Shown here: positions 34,890 to 45,350 of the stretch, one piece after another
Layout of the letters: each line of letters begins with the position of its first letter
How positions within the stretch are numbered: the first letter of the stretch is position 1
Source of the DNA: Turbatrix aceti
Taxonomy: Eukaryota > Nematoda > Chromadorea > Rhabditida > Panagrolaimidae
Direction of reading: 5' to 3'
NCBI GenBank assembly: GCA_963969345.1
Contig: OZ017767.1
Span: 9,303,547-9,367,546, forward strand
Length of the DNA stretch: 64,000 bases
Notes under the pieces: model-generated
What the model saw: the letters and a program-made list of their open reading frames with translations, nothing else
The model's database searches: none
What the model was told of the DNA's origin: nothing
Position numbers and translations under genes: made by a program

Positions 34890-35923
34890 ATGTTGTTACT
34901 CGGTGATGCAGAGGTTATAGACTTTATAAAATTCACATCAAGTATTACGACAATCATTACCCTTCCTATGTATGGTGTACTTTTGTTGTGCTTCATAAAA
35001 AGAAATAAAAAAGTTGATGCTAACAAGTATTTTCTCATGAATCAGGCTTTTTGGAGCTTTGCACTTTACGCGCTTCTGGCTGCCAATATGCCCCATTTTA
35101 CACCACCGCTCTCAGGAGGATTTGCTCTTGGATACCCCAAAACACCTTTTCAATCATTTTTAGCGACACTTTCTATCATAATTTGTATCGGAAATTCAGG
35201 TTATGCTTCACTGATCGGTTTTGGCTATCGATATTTATTGGTTTGTTTTTATTTGAACGAATAAACAGTTTACCAAATTTACAGACTGTAAAGGGCATTC
35301 ATACGGCATTTATAAAAACAAATAAATTTTATGCAATCTGCGTCATTGGAAATGTTGCCTTTATTGTTGTCCCGCTAGCAGCATATTCAACCACATATCT
35401 TGATGTTACACCGGACGATATAAATCGTGTTGTTTTTGCACAGTTTCCTCCATACAAATTATATCTATCGGATCCTTCTTTTTTTATTGTAGACAAAGAT
35501 TTTATGGTAAAACTTGTCACGCCGTATTTTTTTATGGGTTTTCTCATGTTTATTATCATGTTTAAAATTATTCACCTGTCAATCAAACGAATATTTGAAC
35601 TTCGAAAACTGTATCAACAGACCAGTGTGATACGAAGTCATCAGGTGTTGCTCATTTACAACGTTGTTCAAAGTGTTATCATTACAATATTTTTGTTGCT
35701 ACCATATTTTTCTTTAATGATATCATTTATACTCGAAATGGATGCAAGAAAAATGATCAACATCTTACATAGTCTTGCTTACTACAATGCACTGACTCAG
35801 GGCGCTGCTATTCTCTCCATGATCGGTCCATATCGGGAATATTGGATGTCTTTCTTACCATTCAAGAAATTTGAACCTGTTGATGATTTGATATCTACGG
35901 TAATAATTAGACGCATAATGTAG
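34890..35923 (+). CDS. Serpentine chemoreceptor, Str superfamily, second subfamily
   Basis: Exons 34890-35240 and 35285-35923, phase 0, 329 residues. Starts MLLLGDAEVIDFIKF, then ITLPMYGVLLLCFIKRN, the subfamily block KVDANKYFLMNQAFWSF, FGYRYLL at the donor, exon 2 TVKGIHTAFIKTNKF, and the terminal MIGPYREYWMSFLPFKKF. About seven hydrophobic segments. Close paralogue of the gene at 37039 and more distant kin of the minus-strand gene at 20376-21457. Donor GTTTGT is weak but shared by both tandem copies. Confidence 0.85.
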
Positions 35924-37038
35924 TGTCCAAATAGTATACCATTTAGACATTGTAAATCTTATATGTATATATATTTTATGAACGCAATTGAAAAAAAAGG
36001 GTTAATTGTTTTTTTACTAAATTATCAGAATTCAAATAAATTTGTCATCAACTTTTGTTAGCAGACGTTCAAAATAACCAAAAGTGTTTGTATTTTCTTG
36101 CATTTTTCAAGGTATTAATACCTTGTAAAATGTCACAATTGATGTCAGAAAAAAAAGAAAACATTCACCTGTTCATAAAATACAAATAAATACAAATTAT
36201 ACGGGTAGCATACTTTTTTGTTTATAAGAAAGTAACTTGCTTGTGAGTTTTGGTCAATTGGATCAGTCGTTAGTTATCGTTAGACTTTTGGGTGAATTTA
36301 TAAACTTGTTTTCGATTATCGTCTCACCTCGCCATTGCATCAACGTGCCATCTGCGCCTCTCCGCACGGTGCCCGCCAGTAGGAGCAAAGTGCCGGCGAT
36401 TCTCTTAGTTCCTCATTTTTTTCTTCTCTCTTCCGGTCTCATTTCTGTGAATGTTTTTTTATTGTAAATATATATTTTGATTCTGAGAAATTCATTTGAA
36501 TCTTGTAAAAGTTCTCACAAATGTCGTATTTATAATTATGGCAGTGCTCACTTTACCTGTTCACAAAATGTCAAACTGGATCAAGCTACGGTGTAGCTAG
36601 GCTACTGACGTCAAACATTTCGTAGTAGCGTAGGAATGTACACGTTCAAAATCTAAATAATTTTTTTTTTACCCAAACCGAATGTTTTTTGTATTTGTTT
36701 ACAGAAAAATGCAACGCTTGATGTCATAAAACAGAAAAAAAGCATTACTTGTGTCTTTCGTTCGTTTGTTTGTAATTTCAATCATAGTATATTACAGAAT
36801 ATTTTTTCGATCTTCTTGGAAAGTTCATAGGTACATACCGCGATATGTATGTCGGGGGTACATATTCCATCACCTGCCTACCTTTTCAACTGAGACATGG
36901 GAAAATGCACCTGTTTGTAAAATGCCGACAGGATCCAATGACTGGGGGAAAAGAGACTTTCAGTAATACCGTGCTTATTTTTTGTGCACGTGCACATTGA
37001 AAAATACTCTCAATTTTTTTTTTACATTTTTTGTTAAA
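35924..37038. other. Intergenic between paired chemoreceptors
   Basis: Contains repeated ACCTGTTnnnAAAATG-like blocks (36166, about 36552, 36908) and a GC-richer patch at about 36325-36440 that stands out from its surroundings and could be a mobile-element remnant. No supportable gene. Confidence 0.45.
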
Positions 37039-38081
37039 ATGTTGTTACCCGGTGACGCAGGGGTTATAGTTTTGATAAAATACACGTCAATTATTACAAC
37101 ACTTATTACTCTTCCTATGTACATTATACTATTTATGTGCTTTATAAAAAGAAATAAAAAAGTTGATGCTAACAAGTATTTTCTCATGAACCAAGCTTTT
37201 TGGGGTTTTACCCTTCATGCGCTGCTGGCTATCAGTACACCATATTTTACGCCCCCACTGGGAGGAGGATTTGCTATGGGTTACCCAAAGACTGCATTTC
37301 AATCTTTTCTAGTGACAATTTTAGTAATAATTTGTATTGGTAATTCTGGTTATGCTTCTTTAATTGGTTTTGGGTATCGATATTTATTGGTTTGTTCTTT
37401 GTTTATTCAAATTTTACAGTATTTCTATATTTACAGACTGTGAGCGGAAAACACACGTTATTTATAAAAACAAATAAATTTTATGCAATTTGCGTTATTG
37501 GAAATATTGCTTTCATCGTTGTACCCCTATCTGCATATTCAGCAGCGTATTTTGATGTTACACCCGACTATCTGAAACGTGTTGTTCTGGACCAATGTCC
37601 CCTATACGAGATATATCTATCCGATCCATCATTCTTTACAGTAGAGTATGATTTCATGTTTAAACTTGTTATGCCTTATATTATTATGGGTATCTTCTTT
37701 GTTATAGTCATGTCGAAAGTTATTCATCTTTCATTCAAACGTATATTTCAACTCCGAAAACTGTATCAGCAGACGAGTATTATACGAACCCATCAGGTTT
37801 TGCTTATTTACAACATTGTTCAAAGTATTTTAATTACATCATTTTTGTTTATACCGTATTTTGGTTTAGTGGCATCATTTATACTTGAAATTGATGAAAG
37901 AAAAATTATCAACATTTTACACTGCTTTGCTTATTTTAATGGCATGACCCAGGGTGCTGCTATTCTTTACATGATTGGTCCCTACCGAGAATATTGGATG
38001 TCCTGTTTACCGTTCAAGAAATCCGTCTCAGTCGATGACATGGTATCTACTCAAATGATTAGAATTGTGTCAAGGATCTGA
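37039..38081 (+). CDS. Serpentine chemoreceptor, Str superfamily, second subfamily
   Basis: Exons 37039-37389 and 37437-38081, phase 0, 331 residues. Starts MLLPGDAGVIVLIKYTS, then KVDANKYFLMNQAFWGF, FGYRYLL at the donor, exon 2 TVSGKHTLFIKTNKF, and the terminal MIGPYREYWMSCLPFKKS. Tandem duplicate of 34890-35923, with the same weak GTTTGT donor. The ATG matches the paralogue; the frame is open further upstream. Confidence 0.85.
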
Positions 38082-38717
38082 TATCGTTCGCGTAATAAAT
38101 TTTTTTTTTAAATTTTTTGTAAAAAAATAGGGACTGAAGTTCACCATCCGATAGTGCCGGCAAGTTGCGGAAACGCGCGCAACTGATCAACCAACACAAG
38201 CCAAACCATTCTTCAGTTGGTCAGTCAATCAAAAAACGATGCAAACCTTTCTTTTATTTTTGGGCAAAAGAACGGCGATTTAGTGTAGGTGGTAGCATTA
38301 ATTTGCCACTCGTGAAAAATCAACTGATCAGAACAACGGTTTTGGTGCGGCCAGTGTTGGCTGCCACGACGCACGAAAGAGAGAGACTTTTTTTGCGTCG
38401 TGTTTTCGTGCGCGCTAAAGCTGACGGCATAGTCAGCTTTAGCGCGCACGAAAACCCGCAACAAATATTTTTTTTTATTTTACAAAATTTGAAATGTGTC
38501 ACTAAACCTTCAATTTGCTCTAAAAATTTTACAAAAATTACCTGATGGTATGGTATTTTATTTTTATTTTTATTTATTTTTGTTCGCGAGCGAACTCAAA
38601 CGAACACGAACGTTCGCCTATCCAAAAAATTAAAAAAATTACTGTAGCTACTGATTGCGTCAAAGATGTGATTTCGTTCTTTCAACTCGGATGTCGCGCG
38701 TGTAATAAATTTATTTT
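38082..38717. other. Intergenic with hairpins and GTTCG-type repeats
   Basis: Contains a perfect 24-bp stem hairpin (38402-38455), a smaller CACGACGCA/TGCGTCGTG inverted repeat just before it (about 38367-38402), and a GTTCGCGAGCGAAC-like block at about 38581-38615. No coding sequence supported. Confidence 0.55.
38402..38455. repeat. Perfect 24-bp inverted repeat with 6-bp loop
   Basis: Positions 38402-38425 pair without mismatch with 38432-38455 around the loop GGCATA. The core AGCTTTAGCGCGCACGAAAA is GC-rich for this region. It would form a stable hairpin as RNA or a cruciform as DNA. Confidence 0.8.
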
Positions 38718-39536
38718 TTATACATATTTATTTATTCCAGCACCATAAATAGTTTCAGGTTTTCTTACAAAAATATACCTCAATCGAGAACTCGGATACC
38801 AATTGGATTTGCTCTGCCGTGAAGGCACAACCGTCAAAGGGTAGCACAAATTTTCTGGATTGCTGCAGACGAATCCTGGTACACAGTAACCATTTATACA
38901 GGATGAAAGTTGTCTTGTCAGATGTGAGGTAATTTTAGGACAACAATAGCCGTACGGGTTGCAGGCGTAACCGGTGGGGCACAGAACACCCAAATAACAG
39001 GGCCCGGACGAGGCTCCTCTTGCACATCGGCAACAAAGTTGCTGGGCTGTGCAGGTGTAACCCGGACCGCAGGATTGGTTGATGCAGGCCGCAACTGCGG
39101 GGCCGCCGTCGCAGGCGGCTGAAAAATAGTTTATTTATGAAAACTTTAAAAATAATATTTTTTATGCTGCATAATTTTATTTAATAAAAATCCTTTATTT
39201 TTGAAAAAAAAAAGTATGATTAAAATTTAATAAAAAATTTAAATAAAAAAAGTTATTTTATTTTATTTTACAAAACTTACTATTTAACGGAAAAATCTCA
39301 AAATTAGGACAACAGCATCCGTTGTCACAGACAACATTTGACCTCGACGAAAAAACACCTGACGGACAATGCTGGCACCCTGGAACGCATTCAGGTGGAC
39401 AAAACAACGATCGCCGTTGTTTTTCTCGAATTTGAGAAAGCATAGCCCCTTTGAACGTTTCAATATCGAGAAATATGTAAAAGCTGTGAATTGATCTGAT
39501 TATGGCGTAGAAAATCACCAAAACAAGCACTAGCAT
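38718..39536 (-). CDS. Secreted cysteine-rich protein with CC-type repeats, copy 1
   Basis: Exons 39536-39281 and 39118-38718, phase 1, 218 residues. It begins with a hydrophobic signal or anchor (MLVLVLVIFYAIIRSIHSFY). A first Cys cluster follows (CPPECVPGCQHCPSG then GCCCPNF). Exon 2 opens TACDGGPAVAACINQSCGPG and carries repeated CxxGYxCnnxxxCC units, such as CPTGYACNPYGYCC and CVPGFVCSNPENLCY. This resembles the nematode CC domain; EB-like modules are an alternative. Likely extracellular or cuticle-associated. It is a paralogue of the gene at 44650-45350, with identical intron phase and the same ACDG exon 2 opening. The C-terminal 30 residues lack cysteines. Confidence 0.8.
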
Positions 39537-40796
39537 CGTCAGTAAAAATCACAGTCGTGGTTAGTATGGTCTGTGTTGTTCATTTGAATGCAAGTTTACG
39601 GAAATTACGGAAGTCAAACCCCTGTGAGTTTACGAACGCGGTACTTGAACAAAGTGCTTTTGCAGGTAGCAAGCTTGGCGCAGAGGGGGGGGGGGGTCAG
39701 GGAAACAAAAGAAATCACCCAGCATCGTAAATATTTAGTGTCCGTACATTGGGATATCGAATTGCGTGAATTGGTTTGGTCAATCACCGGTCAAGGGAAT
39801 GTATATTTAGTTTGCAGCATTTCTTTGTTCACAATTGTACACATTTTTCTTTCGTTTGCCAGAGTTCATTTTATCCGTTTTTTTTATTTTAACGATGGTG
39901 TAATAATTTTTTTACTTTTTTATAATTTCATAAAATTAAATAAAAAAACACAATTTAGAAAATGTTTGCCTTTCAAAAACTCAGGTAAACATTTGTTGAC
40001 ACAAGCTTTCTTACCCTTTTTTAGTGTCGCCGGTAAAACTAATCTCAAACGTACAAAAATTATTTTTTATGAATGGAAAATATTTTTTCCCGGAAATCAT
40101 GTTTTTTTTGTTTGTTGATTGATGTATTTTTTGTCTGCAATTTTGCAAATAAAACAATTAAAGAAAATTATTCACACAGATAATTATGTTTATTCTTGTT
40201 TACAGTTTTCCAAGTATTCACCAGATAAACCAGAGTTCACCTTGATATTATATTATTTTTTAAATACTTTTACCTTTCCCTTATTTTTGTTTTTTTTTAT
40301 TCTCCCTTTTTGTATGCGCATTTTTTTGTTACTATGTTGTGTCTTTCTTTCCTTTCTCGCCTCTTACCTACCTGGTTGGATCCAACAACCTGATACTAAA
40401 TATAAGACGATGACAACAAAAATTTTTTTTATGAGCCTTTTTTTTGCACTTATTTTCAGCGTTTACTTTATTACAACGTAAAGTGCTTCAAAAAAGCATA
40501 TTCCATCGTAGTTGCCCCGAAACTCGGAATCATTTTCCATGATGCGTAATTATGGCAAATTTACTTTTCAGACATGTTCGAGACGCTTAATTGCCTAAAA
40601 TCTCTTTTTTTCTGATAACCTGAGTCGCGAACGACCTGTTGACGCTTCTTCTCTTTTTATTCGATAATTTTGAACACCTAGTCCAAACATGAACGTAAAT
40701 GTTGCGTTTTTATTCAATCTGATACACGGTGGCGGTTTGATTTAAATAAACGGTTTTTTTGCATTATTACTTTTTTCGTAAAAACACTTTTTATTG
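39537..40796. other. Intergenic between CC-type gene and palindrome
   Basis: The upstream flank of the CC-type gene, including a G run at about 39684-39695. Two hydrophobic Phe-rich ORFs here (39588-40118, 40119-40481) look like chance AT-rich frames. No gene supported. Confidence 0.4.
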
Positions 40797-41890
40797 TCAA
40801 TCAACATAAAAACAATAACAAAAAACAACAACAAAGTAATGGAAAAAAGACGGTAGAGGAATACCCTTACGCAGTAGCATAGCTCGGCTACTGCGCCACC
40901 CCGACATAGTTTGGCCATTGCGCCAGCCCAACGCAGTAACATAACTTGGCTACTGCGTCAAAGAGGAGAGGGAAGCAGCACGCCGCAATAGCGTAACTTG
41001 GCTATTGTGTCGAGATGGGAGTTGAAAAAATTTACACGACGATTACAATTACAAAAAATGATACTTTATCCGTTGAAGAGCATTGTCCAAGAAAAATGAT
41101 AAAAAAAAAATCCAGTAACAAATCAAAAAAGGATGATTTTAGAGAAACAATTACGACGACGATGTTAGCTATTTTAGAATCGATTGTGATTAACTTGGGT
41201 CGATGTCCATGAGCAGCGAAGAGCGTAACCATCCGAGTAAGCCGAATCCTGAAAAATAACACGAAAATAAACGCCATAAGAAGAAAACAGACAAAAAAAC
41301 TCAAAAAACGATCAGAAAAAACTTATGTAACGCTACGAAAAATCGGACAAACGAACAACGTTGTAGTGTGGACTGTTTGTTCGACTTTTCGTGGCGGGGC
41401 AATCAAAGATAACTGTTCTGACTTTTTTGATTACATGAGTTTTTTCGGATCGTTTTTTGAGTTTTTTTGTCTGTTTTCTTCTTATGGCGTTTATTTCGTG
41501 TTATTTTTCAGGATTCGGCTTACTCGGATGGTTACGCTCTTCGCTGCTCCATCCGAGTAAGCCGTTTGTTACTGGATATTTTTTTTTATCATTTTTCTTG
41601 GACAATGCTCTTCAACGGATAAAGTATCATTTTTTGTAATTGTAATCGTCGTGTAAATTTTTTCAACTCCCATCTCGACACAATAGCCAAGTTACGCTAT
41701 TGCGGCGTGCTGCTTCCCTCTCCTCTTTGACGCAGTAGCCAAGTTATGTTACTGCGTTGGGCTGGCGCAATGGCCAAACTATGTCGGGGTGGCGCAGTAG
41801 CCGAGCTATGCTACTGCGTAAGGGTATTCCTCTACCGTCTTTTTTCCATTACTTTGTTGTTGTTTTTGTTATTGTTTTTATGTTGATTGA
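40797..41890. mobile_element. 1.1-kb foldback palindrome with nested mini-hairpins
   Basis: The sequence from 40797 rightwards is the reverse complement of the sequence from 41890 leftwards, almost to the centre near 41370. A 90-bp stretch (about 41117-41209) is present only in the left arm. Each arm contains several 26-bp mini-palindromes of the type CGCAGTAGC-N8-GCTACTGCG (left arm, about 40870-41015). No ORF of interest. It resembles a foldback or MITE-type element. No clear target duplication is seen. Confidence 0.85.
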
Positions 41891-41987
41891 GAATAAAACG
41901 CATCATAAAAAAATCATGGACGCAATGTGCAAAAAAATTGTAAAAATAGTTTCACAGTACAATGAAATGACAAAATTATTATAATTC

Positions 41988-42334
41988 TGCCGACGGGGCG
42001 CTTGGCGTCCCGCCGGCCAAGCACCCGCGAGTGCGTGCGCCATCCCCGACGCCCGAACCGACGACACAGAAAGAACCCCGCACTGATCATCGACTACGCT
42101 ACGTGCCTTCAGAGGAACCCCGGCGAAAGGAAGCGCGCTGGTCCCGTCGTGGCGACTGATGTGAGTCAGTCTTATCTCCCTGCTTGTGCGTGACTGGTTG
42201 GCCACGACGAGCTCTCTCTCTCCCTCTGTGTTGTTGTTGATTTTACTAAAACTCGTGTTGTGCTGAGATCTACGTGATTCGGCGAGGCTCAGTTGGGCTT
42301 CTGTATTTGTGCTACGAACAAGGAATAAAGCTAC
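41988..42334 (+). mobile_element. Truncated LTR in inverted orientation
   Basis: Begins TGCCGACGGGGC and matches the first 347 bp of the 409-bp LTRs at 42384-43203, but on the opposite strand. It stops shortly after the AATAAA (about 42322), where it joins a tRNA-like segment. It therefore lacks the U5 part. Confidence 0.8.
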
Positions 42335-42380
42335 ACCAGTCTCTTCGGAGGCGTGGGTTCGAATCCCACTCTCGTCACCA
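42335..42380 (-). mobile_element. Extended tRNA primer-binding site (tRNA 3' half)
   Basis: On the plus strand this is the 3' half of a tRNA: variable-arm-like sequence, GTGGGTTCGAATCCCAC T-arm, acceptor strand and terminal CCA. Read on the minus strand it starts TGGTGACGAGAGTGGG three bases after the LTR end, exactly where a retroelement primer-binding site belongs. It is about 45 nt long instead of the usual 18 or less, and no 5' tRNA half is present. Confidence 0.7.
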
Positions 42381-42383
42381 ATT

Positions 42384-42792
42384 TGCTACCGAGGCTTCTC
42401 GCCGCAGTCTTGAAACCTTCCGCCGTAGTCGCTCCGAATCGTGATGTAGCTTTATTCCTTGTTCGTAGCACAAATACAGAAGCCCAACTGAGCCTCGCCG
42501 AATCACGTAGATCTCAGCACAACACGAGTTTTAGTAAAATCAACAACAACACAGAGGGAGAGAGAGAGCTCGTCGTGGCCAACCAGTCACGCACAAGCAG
42601 GGAGATAAGACTGACTCACATCAGTCGCCACGACGGGACCAGCGCGCTTCCTTTCGCCGGGGTTCCTCTGAAGGCACGTAGCGTAGTCGATGATCAGTGC
42701 GGGGTTCTTTCTGTGTCGTCGGTTCGGGCGTCGGGGATGGCGCACGCACTCGCGGGTGCTTGGCCGGCGGGACGCCAAGCGCCCCGTCGGCA
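42384..42792 (-). mobile_element. LTR 1 (409 bp), followed by primer-binding site
   Basis: Read on the minus strand it runs from TGCCGACGGGG to CGGTAGCA, with the TG...CA ends typical of LTRs and an internal AATAAA. It is identical in length to LTR 2 and differs at one or very few bases. The next bases on its 3' side are AAT and then the tRNA-complementary primer site, so it has the position of a 5' LTR. Confidence 0.85.
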
Positions 42793-42794
42793 CT

Positions 42795-43203
42795 TGCTAC
42801 CGAGGCTTCTCGCCGCAGTCTTGAAACCTTCCGCCGTAGTCGCTCCGAATCGTGATGTAGCTTTATTCCTTGTTCGTAGCACAAATACAGAAGCCCAACT
42901 GAGCCTCGCCGAATCACGTAGATCTCAGCACAACACGAGTTTTAGTAAAATCAACAACAACACAGAGGGAGAGAGAGAGCTCGTCGTGGCCAACCAGTCA
43001 CGCACAAGCAGGGAGATAAGACTGACTCACATCAGTCGCCACGACGGGACCAGCGCGCTTCCTTTCGCCGGGGTTCCTCTGAAGGCACGTAGCGTAGTCG
43101 ATGATCAGTGCGGGGTTCTTTCTGTGTCGTCGGTTCGGGCGTCGGGGATGGCGCACGCAATCGCGGGTGCTTGGCCGGCGGGACGCCAAGCGCCCCGTCG
43201 GCA
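42795..43203 (-). mobile_element. LTR 2 (409 bp), preceded by polypurine tract
   Basis: Second LTR in the same orientation, separated from LTR 1 by only two bases (AG on the minus strand). Immediately upstream is GGGAAGGGGAG (43214-43204), a polypurine tract, so it has the position of a 3' LTR. Confidence 0.88.
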
Positions 43204-43862
43204 CTCCCCTTCCCAGCTGACCGAAGCTGCCAAATGGCGCAGTATTCCTCATTCAGGCCGGTCAGCTTCTTGAGAGCGAGCGTGACGAATTCCATCGTCT
43301 CCGTGAGCTCCTTGATCGCCGGACCATAAAAACGACGACTCATTCGCAGGTTTTCTTGAGTTTCCGCAATCTGTTGAACCGTGCCCTTGAGGAGGTAGTC
43401 CACGTCGTCGGACAGCTTGATCTGCTCCTTCTTGATCTCGGCCTGCTCCCGCTTCAGCTCCTCGGTGGACATTGAAACCAGGCGGTCGGGGATTGGTACC
43501 TTGGGAAAGACCTTGACCACGACACTCTTTGGCTGAGGACGGGACCGCTGGCGCTCGTCCGAGGAGTCAGAGTCAGGCTGCAACGATGCGGGGGCCGACC
43601 GATCTGGGGGAGTCGTCTTCGGCTGAACTCGAATGATCACGCTTTTGGGCTGGGGCCTGACTCGCCGATGGTTGTCCGTGGAGTCGTCGCCCGGTGACAG
43701 CGATACCCGCAGATTCTGCAGCATGTTAACCGATCCTGAAACCCACGGTTCCTTCATTTTTTTATCCGCCAATTCCTCTTCGGCCCCTTTGAGCTGGTCC
43801 CGGTGCCGCACATGCATGTCTCCTCCTGCTTGCACCCGGTACATGACTTGGCCAACTGGCAT
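43204..43862 (-). pseudogene. 3' end of a retroelement polyprotein (integrase C-terminus, Ty3/gypsy-like)
   Basis: An open frame of about 220 codons, GC-rich, begins abruptly at the junction with AT-rich DNA near 43862 and runs through the polypurine tract into LTR 2, stopping at 43032. Its first residues (VGQVMYRVQ, then VRHRDQL) resemble the RHxxQL end of gypsy-class integrases. The rest is Pro/Arg/Ser-rich, then a coiled-coil-like Glu/Lys-rich stretch. Reverse transcriptase and protease regions are absent, so the element is 5'-truncated. The gypsy assignment rests on one short motif. Confidence 0.55.
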
Positions 43863-44649
43863 TCAAAAATATTGCGCCTGATCACTAAATTTATAAATGC
43901 TGATCGCAGTTTGAACGAAAAATGCACTAAAAGAGTTGTTGCAGAATTTTCCTGTGGTGTTTTCTGAAAAAGCAGTAATAGCAAGTTTTGGCTTCTGCGC
44001 CGAACTCCGGATGCTTTTTGTTGTATAAACGCAAAAAATGAATTACTGTGAGGTCTACTTTGAGTTTTCGAAAAACGTTAAAAAAACAGGCTGTTGAAAA
44101 AAATTTTTGTTGTCATCGTCTTATATCTTAACCTGTTGTCTGAAATTAGTTCTTTCCCATCTTCCAGGCTTATCTTTCCTTTTACAAAACCGGTTAGATC
44201 GACAATAGGATTTCAAGATCGGTCGGATGATGCATGCGAAGCTGTGGATTTTTTCCCTGACCCTTTTCCCATCCCCGTCCTCAACTTTTTGTATATGTGA
44301 ACAAACAATTTGTCTCATGATGTCTTTCTTTTTCAACCAAAGAATAAGCCGAGACACATACACACAAAAAAAAGTTGGAATTGAAAAAAAAAATAAATAC
44401 ACCATCATGCTCTGCCTGTGGCATTTCAAGAAGGCACCGTGGACAATTATTATCAGTTTGTTTTAAAAATATTATTATCTTTTTTGATCAATAATTAAAG
44501 GAGCAAGGAATAATTATTGAAAGGCAACAACTGAAAAAAAAGAAGGAAGGACTATACGGAAGAGACGCGGCAGTCATCGTGGCGTTTTTTTGTGTAGAAA
44601 AAGTTGATAATTAATTAATAATTAATTAATTAATTAATCAATGAATTAA
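43863..44649. other. Intergenic, retroelement edge to CC-type gene 2
   Basis: AT-rich. It includes a (TTAA)n-like run TAATTAATTAATTAATTAAT at about 44611-44638. The short ORFs are not convincing. Confidence 0.45.
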
Positions 44650-45350
44650 TTAGCCAGTCGTCGTCAGGTAGCAAAGGTTTCCAGCGCCACAGGTGTATCC
44701 CGAAGCACAGGCTCCGTTGACGCAGGCTGTGAGGGCGGAGGACGAACCGATGGGGCAGCAGTAGTCGTTGGTATTGCACGCGTATCCGGCGGGACAGTAG
44801 CCGTTGACGCAGGGTCCCGCAGCGCTGCCTGACTGGCAGCGGCAGCAGTAGTTGCTGTTCGAGCAGAAGTATCCCTGACCACAGAGACCGTTCAGGCACG
44901 CGGCAACCGCGGCATCACCGTCGCAGGCGGCTGAAATAAAAAAAATTATATATGTACAAAATTTTTGATTTTTGAAATGCACTAAAAAAAAATTTTGTTG
45001 TTCAACTTACTCGAGATGTTAAACGACGATCCAAGGCAGCAGCATCCACGGACGCACATGCTCTTGACGTTGTACTTCTTGCACTGATAGCTGTTCTGGC
45101 AGGTTGAGAAGCAGCCAGACGGACATCCCCACTGACGCTTTACGCGGGAGATTGTTCCATCGTGGTTGTCGTCATCGGATGGAGATGTCGATGATTCGGT
45201 CGTCGTTGAGGGAGCCTCGGTAGTCGTTGTAGTCGTCGTGGATTCGGTCTCAGTTTCACTCAGCTTGTCATTGGCATCGATGACCACAGCTGCAATGAGG
45301 ATGCCAACGAAGGCGAAGAAGAACACATTTTTGAATCGTGACAATTGCAT
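44650..45350 (-). CDS. Secreted cysteine-rich protein with CC-type repeats, copy 2
   Basis: Exons 45350-45011 and 44930-44650, phase 1, 206 residues. The N-terminus MQLSRFKNVFFFAFVGILIA is a signal peptide. It is followed by a Thr/Glu/Ser-rich spacer with an acidic patch, a possible furin site (SRVKRQ), and a Cys cluster ending GCCCLG. Exon 2 opens TACDGDAAVAACLNGLCGQG and has CCRC, CPAGYACNTNDYCC and CASGYTCGAGNLCY units. Paralogue of 38718-39536. A good acceptor (AAATTTTCAG) lies just before the ATG, at about 45381, and could be a trans-splice site or a 5'-UTR intron end. Likely extracellular. The GC content of the coding part is high. Confidence 0.85.

Noticed and set aside
39588..40481. 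Hydrophobic Phe/Leu-rich ORFs that might be membrane proteins
   Set aside because: AT-rich chance frames without family motifs or exon logic.
42335..42380. Complete tRNA gene
   Set aside because: Only the 3' half is present and it occupies a retroelement primer-site position.
42353..43273. 306-codon plus-strand ORF across both LTRs
   Set aside because: Arises from reading a 411-bp repeat period (a multiple of three) in antisense; no protein features.
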